A stretch of 10,460 bases of DNA, taken from contig JABDQS010000197.1 of assembly GCA_013042125.1 (NCBI GenBank), positions 1-10,460 on the forward strand, given 5' to 3'. The notes beneath the pieces were generated by a model. The model had not been told where the DNA came from. It saw only the letters and a program-made list of their open reading frames with translations, and ran no database searches. This DNA is from Eudoraea sp. Lineage in GTDB: Bacteria > Bacteroidota > Bacteroidia > Flavobacteriales > Flavobacteriaceae. Position 1 is the stretch's first letter; each line of letters opens with the position of its first letter. Below are positions 1-6,426 of the stretch, one piece after another. The position numbers were made by a program, and so were the translations under genes.

Positions 1-1510
1 CACCAGATTCATTCTCTTTCAGCACCAGGTCCTCAAATTCCCTCTCCTCCCGGCCATAAAGAAGCAGTATCTCTATTATCTTTCGCTCCAACTCATATTG
101 CACATCCACCTTCGTTTCTCGCGGACTCTCACGGATCACCTCAAAGGCCTTTTGCTCTTGCCTGGCCTGTTTATTTGCCTCCGAGTAGGCTTTTTTACTG
201 ATCTGGGCCAAGGTGTTGAACAAAACCGCCTCAGAAATGTTCATCATGGCTGAACATTGCTGAATATAAAGCTCGCGTTTAATACGATCCGGGATCTTGG
301 CAATACTACCAACAATATCTCGTATGGTGTCTGCTTTTTTAATGGGATCGTTAGCAGCCTCCTCTGCCAGTAAGGAGGTTTTAAACTGTATAAAATCCTT
401 TGCTTCTTCCTCCAGATAAAGGACAACCTCTTCATACGAATTGTTCTTTGCGAAACTATCCGGATCCTCTCCCTCCGGAAAAGTACAGATACGAACATTC
501 ATTCCCTGTTCCAGAATAAGATCTATTCCACGAAGCGATGCACGTAGACCGGCAGCATCACCATCAAACAAGACAGTGATATTTCTGGTTAGTCTATTTA
601 TCATCCGGATCTGTTCCGGGGTCAAAGCTGTTCCGCTTGATGCTACCACATTGTGGATCCCTCGTTGATGCATTTGAATGACATCCGTATACCCCTCAAC
701 AAGAAAACAGTTGTCTTCTTTGGCTATGGCTTGTTTTGCATAATAGATGCCGTATAAAACCTTACTTTTATGATAGATATCACTTTCAGGTGAATTCACA
801 TATTTAGCAGCCTTTTTATCGCTGCTAAGGATACGACCTCCAAATCCAAGAACCCTTCCACTTAACGAATGGATAGGGAATAAGACCCTTCCCTTAAAAC
901 GATCGAATTTTCTGGTTAGCCCTGGTCGTGTAGTATCCTCTTTTACAATACTGAGTCCGGTTTTTTCTAAGAAAGTGAGCTGATATCCGTTATCAAGGGC
1001 ATGGTTTGTAAAGGCATCCCATTCATCTAGTCCATATCCCAGGCCAAACTTGCGAATGGTCTCTTCAGTAAAGCCTCTCTCCTTAAAATAACTAAGACCT
1101 ATGGCCTTCCCCGGTTCTGTGTTCCATAAGACATCTTCAAAATATTCCTGGGCAAATTCCGAAACAAGATAGAGACTCTCTCGTTCATTGGCCTGTTCTT
1201 TTTGCTCATTACTTTGCTGCGTTTCCTCTACCTCTATCTGATATTTCCTGGCGAGATACTTAATGGCCTCAGGATATGTAAAATGCTCATGTTCCATTAA
1301 AAAAGCCACCACATTACCTCCTTTACCACTACTGAAATCTTTCCAGATCTGCTTTACGGGTGATACCATAAAACTGGGTGACCGCTCATCTGTGAACGGA
1401 CTTAGTCCTTTGAAGTTGGATCCCGATTTCTTAAGGTTTACAAAATCGCCAATAACCTCCTCTACGCGGGCAGTTTCATACACCTGGTCTATTGTGTTTT
1501 TTGCGATCAA
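1..1510 (-). CDS. dnaG: DNA primase DnaG, C-terminus cut by window edge
   Basis: Makes the RNA primers for lagging-strand and origin DNA synthesis at the replication fork. The 503 visible codons were translated by hand from position 1510 and stay open to the window edge. The N-terminal CHC2-type domain spans about residues 5-100. The catalytic core follows, with the TOPRIM motifs VEGYTD (271-276, acidic E272) and DGDAAG (316-321). The visible part ends in the linker before the DnaB-binding domain, so roughly the last 150 residues expected from flavobacterial primases are missing. The start is TTG at 1510-1508, because an in-frame TAA lies two codons upstream and the family's conserved N-terminus begins here. 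No Shine-Dalgarno site is visible. The four zinc ligands of the canonical finger are replaced by S37, T40, D58 and S61. Identity is very secure. Confidence 0.97.
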   Translation of the reverse strand, partial: MIAKNTIDQVYETARVEEVIGDFVNLKKSGSNFKGLSPFTDERSPSFMVSPVKQIWKDFSSGKGGNVVAFLMEHEHFTYPEAIKYLARKYQIEVEETQQSNEQKEQANERESLYLVSEFAQEYFEDVLWNTEPGKAIGLSYFKERGFTEETIRKFGLGYGLDEWDAFTNHALDNGYQLTFLEKTGLSIVKEDTTRPGLTRKFDRFKGRVLFPIHSLSGRVLGFGGRILSSDKKAAKYVNSPESDIYHKSKVLYGIYYAKQAIAKEDNCFLVEGYTDVIQMHQRGIHNVVASSGTALTPEQIRMINRLTRNITVLFDGDAAGLRASLRGIDLILEQGMNVRICTFPEGEDPDSFAKNNSYEEVVLYLEEEAKDFIQFKTSLLAEEAANDPIKKADTIRDIVGSIAKIPDRIKRELYIQQCSAMMNISEAVLFNTLAQISKKAYSEANKQARQEQKAFEVIRESPRETKVDVQYELERKIIEILLLYGREEREFEDLVLKENESG

Positions 1511-1542
1511 AGCTTAAGGGTTACAGAGCGTTAAAAATACAC

Positions 1543-1576
1543 AAACAGGGACGGTTTAAAAAACAAATCCCTGTTT
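1543..1576 (-). terminator. 9-bp perfect inverted repeat upstream of dnaG, possible terminator or leader hairpin
   Basis: The arms at 1543-1551 and 1568-1576 (AAACAGGGA / TCCCTGTTT) pair perfectly around a 16-base loop. On the minus strand the hairpin lies 56 bases past the stop of the beta-barrel gene. It is followed by GTGTATTTTT, so a five-T run comes five bases after the stem, and the dnaG start is 32 bases beyond the stem. The shape fits a weak intrinsic terminator for the sigma cassette. A leader structure or an operator for dnaG would look the same. The function is inferred. Confidence 0.45.
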
Positions 1577-1589
1577 AATGACTTAAATC

Positions 1590-1611
1590 AATACCTTATG
1601 TTATAGGTATT
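1590..1611 (-). repeat. 7-bp inverted repeat downstream of the beta-barrel gene
   Basis: The arms AATACCT (1590-1596) and AGGTATT (1605-1611) pair perfectly around an 8-base AT-rich loop. It lies 21 bases past the stop of the beta-barrel gene and directly before the stronger repeat at 1543-1576. No T-run follows it on the minus strand, so it is not a convincing terminator by itself. It may help protect the 3' end of the transcript or may be chance in AT-rich sequence. Confidence 0.35.
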
Positions 1612-1632
1612 CTGTCTCTTGTATCATTTCCC

Positions 1633-2718
1633 TTAGTCAAGATCGAATCGAACCCCAAATGAAATGTTTCTTTGTTCCACAGTTGCATCCTGAAATATAG
1701 GATTCAGATCGTATTTTGTATAGAGCAATATACCATCAATACCTACATAGGCACCAAGTCCGTAGACAAGGTCATTGGTATTATAGCCACGTTTTAGCTT
1801 GTCCTTTGCACGTTCCCCGTTACGATCGTATTTTAACTTTTGACGGGTACTTAAATTTAATCCCCCATATCCCCCGATCCCGATCCGGAACTGATTTCTA
1901 ATGGAATATCGTATTTTATTCTCTGTTTTGGTAAATTTCGAAGGACCAAACTCAAGATATAGAGGTATCACCAGATTATCCATTCGCAACTTTGACTTTC
2001 TGAGATCTACATCAAATGTCTCCAAACTTGTCTCAGGACCGCTGCTTACAAAATATTGATTGTCTTTAGGCTGTAAACCGTTGAATTGTAAAGAAAGCCC
2101 ATAACTAAATCGCATAAAATTAGAATTTTTAAAGACCCTGGTGCGCCATGCCACCCCAATCTCGAAAAATCGGCTTCCACCTAATTCATAGGGTGAATCG
2201 CTTAAGGATTGTCCGTCAATGATGGCATTATTTATACCAAAGGCAAGGACCATGTCAGAATAGGTCCTTCGATCATAAATAACAGGTCTTGGCTCACTTT
2301 TGTCTGAATACTTGATTCCAAAAATGCGGCTGTTGTCCTTATCTTTATGACCCCATCCTATCTCAATCTTATTTACATATGGCAAAGTGTCTTGTTCCGT
2401 GAGTAATTCTCCATCATTGCGTTCTAATAACGCAATGGTATTATCTAGTATAGCCAACTTGTTCTCAATATTCAGGGCTCTTTTCCTTGCGGCTTCCTGC
2501 TTTAGTTCACGAGCCTCTTCCAGAGTGATCTCTCCCTTTTTTTGACGCTGTACTATCTCCTCTACTTCGCTCTTCAGGGCTTCTTTCTCCTGAAAGGTTA
2601 CCTGCTCCTTTTGTAGTTTTAATGAATCTATCTGTTGTTGCACCGGGGTCTGAGCGTTAAGACCTTGTGCCAGGAAAAAAAGTAAGATCCCTACTGTTAC
2701 TTTAGTTAATGTTGTCAT
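1633..2718 (-). CDS. Secreted coiled-coil and outer-membrane beta-barrel protein (PorT/OMP_b-brl_2-like)
   Basis: A predicted outer-membrane protein of unknown specific role, 361 aa. Residues 1-22 form a signal peptide, with a hydrophobic core at 7-17 and likely signal peptidase I cleavage after LNA22. Residues 24-105 are rich in charged heptads and look like a periplasmic coiled coil; within it, KKGEITLEEAR resembles a SHOCT-like helical hairpin. From about residue 112 to the end there are alternating amphipathic strands with Gly and aromatic residues, ending in ISFGVRFDLD, as in small beta-barrels of the PorT/OMP_b-brl_2 type. It starts with ATG, preceded by AAGGA only two bases upstream. 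It follows the sigma and anti-sigma genes by 94 bases in the same direction, so it may be a co-expressed target or sensor partner. The barrel class is fairly sure; the function is unknown. Confidence 0.8.
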   Translation of the reverse strand: MTTLTKVTVGILLFFLAQGLNAQTPVQQQIDSLKLQKEQVTFQEKEALKSEVEEIVQRQKKGEITLEEARELKQEAARKRALNIENKLAILDNTIALLERNDGELLTEQDTLPYVNKIEIGWGHKDKDNSRIFGIKYSDKSEPRPVIYDRRTYSDMVLAFGINNAIIDGQSLSDSPYELGGSRFFEIGVAWRTRVFKNSNFMRFSYGLSLQFNGLQPKDNQYFVSSGPETSLETFDVDLRKSKLRMDNLVIPLYLEFGPSKFTKTENKIRYSIRNQFRIGIGGYGGLNLSTRQKLKYDRNGERAKDKLKRGYNTNDLVYGLGAYVGIDGILLYTKYDLNPIFQDATVEQRNISFGVRFDLD

Positions 2719-2737
2719 GATCCTTGTGTTTTATATG

Positions 2738-2813
2738 TGTGATTGATAAATAAACTATTCCTGTCCTCATAGAACTGTATGAAGAAATTTAACATGCTTT
2801 TTTTGTGATTGAT
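2738..2813. repeat. Pair of 10-bp direct repeats (TGTGATTGAT) in the anti-sigma/barrel spacer
   Basis: The exact decamer TGTGATTGAT occurs at 2738-2747 and again at 2804-2813. One copy overlaps the stop codon of the anti-sigma gene and the other lies 20 bases before the start of the barrel gene. The 94-base spacer otherwise shows no consensus promoter. The pair could be binding sites for a regulator or chance, and no function can be assigned. Confidence 0.3.
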
Positions 2814-3529
2814 TACTCGTTGCGATAGGCAATGGCCGACCTTACTTTAACATAGCCGTCTTTTAACTTTTCAAATAATTGATCTCTTAAAGATCTGTTG
2901 AGTTCGTCTTCTACGTCAGATAAGAGGGCAACCGCATCTACTGTTTGAGACCCTTTTAAAATTCCTTCACCCAGTAATTCATTCTGAGCTGTTCTTAATA
3001 AAGAATCTACCGCAGCATCACTAACAGTACCACGGGTTTGTTCCAAAATGGCTAACCTGGTCATTACCTCTGCAATTTTTGTATCTACCTTCTCCAAGGA
3101 AATAAAATCCTCCACCAACGTTTCTTCTTGCAACTTTGGTTGTTCAACATGTTGTGCCAGTACCTCAACTCTTAATTGAGTTTTCTCCTGCAACGGATCC
3201 TTTCGAACCAGGTCAACGGTGTTCTCAAAATTCTTTTTCAAAGGCTCCTGAATTTCTAAAGTATTTGAAACTTCTGAATTACTGTCTGTAGAATTCACCA
3301 CTTCCTCTGTGGGAACTACCGCGGCATCAGGCTGAGATAGAAAGAATATTGAAACAAATAAAATTCCTATAAAGCCAGCTGCGATACCATATGCCCAATA
3401 TCCCTTCTTAGCTTTAGCCGGAGAAGATCCCAATTGATTCTCTATCCTACTCCAGGCATTCGCAGAGGGAGTCATTGTGCGCTCATGCAACACCTCTTTT
3501 ATTTTCTTGTCAATATTATTCTTAGCCAT
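2813..3529 (-). CDS. Probable membrane-bound anti-sigma factor
   Basis: A 238-aa protein with one membrane pass. Residues 1-43 form a short basic cytoplasmic segment with the pattern IDKKIKEVLHER...PSANAWSRIENQL, common at the front of flavobacterial anti-sigma proteins encoded next to ECF sigma genes. Residues 44-64 are a hydrophobic transmembrane helix. Residues 66-238 would be periplasmic: first acidic and low-complexity, then helical from about 140. It contains no cysteine, so it is not a zinc-binding (ZAS/HxxxCxxC) anti-sigma factor. The gene starts 19 bases after the ECF sigma stop. By this context it should hold the sigma factor at the inner membrane and release it on an envelope signal. 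The topology is read from sequence; the anti-sigma role is inferred from position and N-terminal pattern. Confidence 0.72.
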   Translation of the reverse strand: MAKNNIDKKIKEVLHERTMTPSANAWSRIENQLGSSPAKAKKGYWAYGIAAGFIGILFVSIFFLSQPDAAVVPTEEVVNSTDSNSEVSNTLEIQEPLKKNFENTVDLVRKDPLQEKTQLRVEVLAQHVEQPKLQEETLVEDFISLEKVDTKIAEVMTRLAILEQTRGTVSDAAVDSLLRTAQNELLGEGILKGSQTVDAVALLSDVEDELNRSLRDQLFEKLKDGYVKVRSAIAYRNE

Positions 3530-3548
3530 GATCTAATTTTTTTTGTTT

Positions 3549-4109
3549 CTATTGACTTTCTTTTGCCAATGCCAAATTGCTAATTCTCTGCTGCAAATAA
3601 TTCCTGGCTTTAAAAAATTGCGATTTTGAGGTACTCTCAGAAATATCGAGCATTGTAGCTATTTCCCTGTGCTTATACCCTTCAACCACATACAGCACAA
3701 AAACCATTTTATATCCTACCGGTAGAGAATCTATTAGCGTTTGTACTTCCGACGCCTGTAAGGATGATTCCTGAAATACGGTTTCTTCAGCTACCAGATC
3801 TATTTGTTCTGAATCAAATACCACAAACTGATTTTTTCTGAGATAAGAGATTGCTTCGCGGATCATGATCCTTCGAACCCATCCTTCAAAACTTCCTTCA
3901 TTTCTGAACGTATGCAACCCTTTAAAGACCTTAACAAACCCACTGATCATAACATCTTCAGCAAAATGCCGGTCCTTTATATATTGCCTGCAAACCGATA
4001 ACATTTTTGGGGAAAACTTCTCATAAAGCATTCGCTGGGCATTTCTGTCCCCTTTCAATGCCTTTTTTAGCATTCCTTTTTGGTTGTCATACAATGAAAT
4101 GATCTTCAT
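3549..4109 (-). CDS. ECF-type RNA polymerase sigma factor (sigma-70 family)
   Basis: A 186-aa extracytoplasmic-function sigma factor that would direct RNA polymerase to a small regulon. Region 2 covers about residues 14-92: the segment around HFAEDVMISGFVKVFKGL matches the core-binding and -10-recognition helices, and GSFEGWVRRIMIREAISYLR is typical of region 2.4. Region 4 covers about 120-178 and includes GYKHREIATMLDISESTSKS, the helix-turn-helix that reads the -35 element. There is no region 1.1 or 3, as expected for the class. The start is ATG at 4109; an internal ATG at codon 13 is possible but less likely. It is followed closely by the probable anti-sigma gene, and an ECF-like promoter lies immediately upstream, which suggests self-activation. 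The class is very secure; the stimulus is unknown. Confidence 0.93.
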   Translation of the reverse strand: MKIISLYDNQKGMLKKALKGDRNAQRMLYEKFSPKMLSVCRQYIKDRHFAEDVMISGFVKVFKGLHTFRNEGSFEGWVRRIMIREAISYLRKNQFVVFDSEQIDLVAEETVFQESSLQASEVQTLIDSLPVGYKMVFVLYVVEGYKHREIATMLDISESTSKSQFFKARNYLQQRISNLALAKESQ

Positions 4110-4131
4110 TTAATGTGGTCTTCTATTGTTA

Positions 4132-4160
4132 TAGACGATCTCTATATCAAAAACGTTGCC
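4132..4160 (-). promoter_or_regulatory. Candidate ECF-type autoregulatory promoter of the sigma gene
   Basis: Read on the minus strand, GGCAAC (4160-4155) is followed after 17 bases by CGTCTA (4137-4132). The AAC core at -35 and CGTC at -10 with 16-17 base spacing is the general pattern of ECF sigma promoters. The -10 element ends 22 bases before the ATG of the ECF sigma gene, which would give a 5' leader of about 15 bases. No TAnnTTTG vegetative element is present in this gap. That the encoded sigma factor uses the site is inference. Confidence 0.5.
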
Positions 4161-4206
4161 TCGGGTAGTAAAAATTTCAACTTTTTTGAAAAAAAAGAAT
4201 AAACAA

Positions 4207-5184
4207 TTACTTTTTTCGATCTACCACGTAGTTAACCAATAATTGTAAGGCCTCCTTATATGGTGAGTCCGGATAGGTGGCCAGAAGTTGGAGTGCCTCG
4301 TCCTGATAGGCATGCATTTTAGATTCTGCATATTCCAAGCCTCCTTTATCCTTCACGAATTGAATGACCTCCTTTACTCTTATCTTGTCTCTGTTGTGAT
4401 TCTTTACAGAATTGATAAGCCACCGTTTTTCTTTAGGGGAAGCATTATTGAGCGCATAGATCAGTGGAAGGGTCATTTTTTGTTCCTTGATGTCTATTCC
4501 TGTAGGTTTTCCGATTTTTCTTTCTCCGTAGTCAAATAGGTCGTCCTTGATCTGGAAAGCCATACCACATAGTTCACCAAACTTCCGGAAGGTCTCTATA
4601 TGAGTTGTATCGGGTTGAACAGAACAAGCACCCAAACTGCAGCATGCGGCAATAAGTGTGGCTGTTTTCTGTCTTATGATCTCATAATAAACATCTTCGT
4701 CTATATCCAGACGTCTGGCTTTATCTAATTGCAATAATTCCCCTTCGCTGATCTCTCTGATAGCTACAGAAATGATCTTCAACAGATCAAAATCCCCATG
4801 CTCTACAGATAATAACATCCCTTTCGAAAGGAGATAATCCCCCACCAGAACTGCGATCTTGTTCTTCCAAAGGGCGTTGATGGAAAAGAAACCTCTGCGC
4901 TTATAACTTTCATCTACAACATCGTCATGAACCAATGAAGCAGTATGAATTAGTTCTATTACCGAAGCGCCTCTGTAGGTACGCTCATTCACGTCTCCAT
5001 TGTTCACCATTTTGGCTGTGAGAAACACAAACATTGGCCTCATTTGTTTCCCTTTCCGGTTTACTATGTAATAGGTGATCCTATTCAAAAGGGCAACTTT
5101 GGACGTCATAGATTCAAAGAACTTTTGCTCAAAGAGCTCCATTTCTTTGCTAACAGGTTCCTTTATTTGTGATACAATTTTCAA
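4207..5184 (-). CDS. ispB: Long-chain polyprenyl diphosphate synthase
   Basis: Condenses isopentenyl diphosphate units onto an allylic primer to make an all-trans long-chain polyprenyl diphosphate, most likely the menaquinone side chain in this lineage. It has 325 aa, normal for the family. GKQMRP (45-50) binds diphosphate. The first aspartate-rich motif is DDVVD (87-91) and the second is DDLFD (214-218); both bind magnesium. The residues four and five before the first motif are small (Ser, Ala), as in enzymes that make long chains. The start is TTG at 5184-5182: there is no in-frame ATG between the upstream stop at 5211-5209 and the conserved MKIVSQIKEP-type N-terminus. A 127-base gap separates it from rlmN. 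The family is certain; the product chain length cannot be read reliably, so ispB is used in the broad sense. Confidence 0.93.
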   Translation of the reverse strand: MKIVSQIKEPVSKEMELFEQKFFESMTSKVALLNRITYYIVNRKGKQMRPMFVFLTAKMVNNGDVNERTYRGASVIELIHTASLVHDDVVDESYKRRGFFSINALWKNKIAVLVGDYLLSKGMLLSVEHGDFDLLKIISVAIREISEGELLQLDKARRLDIDEDVYYEIIRQKTATLIAACCSLGACSVQPDTTHIETFRKFGELCGMAFQIKDDLFDYGERKIGKPTGIDIKEQKMTLPLIYALNNASPKEKRWLINSVKNHNRDKIRVKEVIQFVKDKGGLEYAESKMHAYQDEALQLLATYPDSPYKEALQLLVNYVVDRKK

Positions 5185-5242
5185 TGAAGAGGATTTACCA
5201 GAACGAACTTATTAATGCGTTAAAATTAGGCAAAAATTGCTA

Positions 5243-5255
5243 GGCACTCCGTGCC
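5243..5255 (-). terminator. Short GC hairpin with T-run downstream of rlmN, weak terminator candidate
   Basis: On the minus strand GGCAC (5255-5251) and GTGCC (5247-5243) pair around a GGA triloop. A five-T run (5236-5232) follows six bases later. It lies 56 bases past the rlmN stop. The stem is only five pairs and the T-run is offset, so at best this is a weak intrinsic terminator or pause site before the polyprenyl synthase gene. Confidence 0.35.
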
Positions 5256-5311
5256 AGTGGTCTTTATATTCTTCCATTCAACAGAATACGATTTCCAGTA
5301 TGCTTCCGGAG

Positions 5312-6355
5312 TTAGGATTTGTTTGCCAATTGACCACAAGCCGCATCGATATCCTTCCCACGAGATCGCCTGATAGTAACCGTAATGCCATTTTTTTCCA
5401 GCGTATTGACATATAAGTTCAATGCCGATTCTCCGGCTTGTTGAAAGACGCCATCATCTATAGGATTGTATTCTATAAGATTCACCTTAGAAGGTGCAAA
5501 TTTGCAAAAGTCCACCAAAGCGTCTACGTCTTTCTGAGTATCATTGATACCTTCCCAGACCACGTATTCATAGGTGATCCTGCTTTTGGTCTTTTGATAC
5601 CAATAAATCAGTGATTCCCTTAACTCAGCCAGTTTGAAGGTTGCATTAAATGGCATTATTGAGGTCCTTATTGTATCGATAGCTGAGTGAAGAGAAACTG
5701 CCAAATTAAATTTCACTTCATCATCGGCCATCTTGCGAATCATCTTTGGCACTCCGGAAGTAGAAACAGTGATCCGTTTAGGGGACATTCCCAGACCATC
5801 TTTCCCTGTGATCTTTTCAATAGCCTTCAATACATTCTTATAATTCATCAAAGGTTCTCCCATGCCCATAAAGACTATATTGCTCAATGGACGATCGTGA
5901 TATAGTCTGCTTTGACGATCGATGGCAACTACCTGATCATAGATCTCATCCGGATTGAGGTTCCGCATCCTTTTGAGACGTGAAGTGGCACAAAATTTAC
6001 AATCCAGGCTGCAACCTACCTGACTCGAAACACAAGCGGTAGTTCTTGTACTGGTAGGGATCAAAACAGATTCTACGATTAGTCCATCGTGCAAGCGTAC
6101 GGCATTTTTAATGGTTCCGTCTCCACTGCGCTGCATATTGTCTACCTCAATGTGATTGATCACATAGTGTTCCATCAGCATGGCCCTGGTCTCCTTTGAG
6201 AGATTGGTCATATCCTCAAAGGAATGAGCACCTTTCTTCCACAGCCATTCAAACACCTGATCTCCCCTATAGGCCTTATCCCCACTTTCCTTGAAAAAGG
6301 ATCTGAGTTGTTCCCTGCTTAAAGCCCGGATGTCTTTCTTTTGAATGATTTCCAT
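5312..6355 (-). CDS. rlmN: Dual-specificity RNA methyltransferase RlmN (radical SAM)
   Basis: Methylates C2 of adenine at A2503 in 23S rRNA, and A37 in some tRNAs, by a radical S-adenosylmethionine mechanism. From ATG at 6355 the protein has 347 aa, typical for the family. The iron-sulfur motif CSLDCKFC supplies C115, C119 and C122. C108 and C340 match the two catalytic cysteines C118 and C355 of E. coli RlmN, and E95 matches E105, all with the same local spacing. MGMGEPLMN (about 160-168) is the SAM-binding GEP segment. The frame stays open upstream to a TTG at 6385, but the conserved N-terminus begins at the ATG. The start lies 15 bases after a strong hairpin, with no Shine-Dalgarno site. 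The family and key residues are very secure. Confidence 0.96.
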   Translation of the reverse strand: MEIIQKKDIRALSREQLRSFFKESGDKAYRGDQVFEWLWKKGAHSFEDMTNLSKETRAMLMEHYVINHIEVDNMQRSGDGTIKNAVRLHDGLIVESVLIPTSTRTTACVSSQVGCSLDCKFCATSRLKRMRNLNPDEIYDQVVAIDRQSRLYHDRPLSNIVFMGMGEPLMNYKNVLKAIEKITGKDGLGMSPKRITVSTSGVPKMIRKMADDEVKFNLAVSLHSAIDTIRTSIMPFNATFKLAELRESLIYWYQKTKSRITYEYVVWEGINDTQKDVDALVDFCKFAPSKVNLIEYNPIDDGVFQQAGESALNLYVNTLEKNGITVTIRRSRGKDIDAACGQLANKS

Positions 6356-6407
6356 GGTTAAAAATAAGAAATCCTGCTCCCCCAAGCGAATATTGGTGGC
6401 GCAGGAT
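6356..6407 (-). terminator. Terminator-shaped hairpin between queA and rlmN
   Basis: The 37 bases 6371-6407 fold into one hairpin with 13 base pairs: seven outer pairs (ATCCTGC/GCAGGAT), a mismatch, two pairs, a mismatch, four pairs (CCAA/TTGG) and a 7-base loop. On the minus strand it is followed at once by TTCTTATTTTT, with nine T in eleven bases. It starts 19 bases past the queA stop. This is the classic form of an intrinsic terminator, but the tail ends only four bases before the rlmN ATG. It may therefore act as an attenuator or partial terminator within the transcript. The structure is read directly; the effect is inferred. Confidence 0.68.
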
Positions 6408-6426
6408 CTTGTGATTATTTGTTGAA

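Noticed and set aside
1548..1580. ECF-type promoter upstream of dnaG (AAAC ... CGTCCC)
   Set aside because: The spacing is 19 bases and the CGTCCC lies inside the arm of the 9-bp inverted repeat, so the match is likely incidental.
4165..4195. Intrinsic terminator after the polyprenyl synthase gene (TTTCAA/TTGAAA with T-run)
   Set aside because: The six-pair stem contains one C-G pair and five A-T pairs, so it is too weak to call in such AT-rich sequence.
6356..6385. Upstream extension of rlmN to a TTG at 6385
   Set aside because: The extra ten residues are read from the hairpin region and do not belong to the conserved RlmN N-terminus, which begins at the ATG at 6355.
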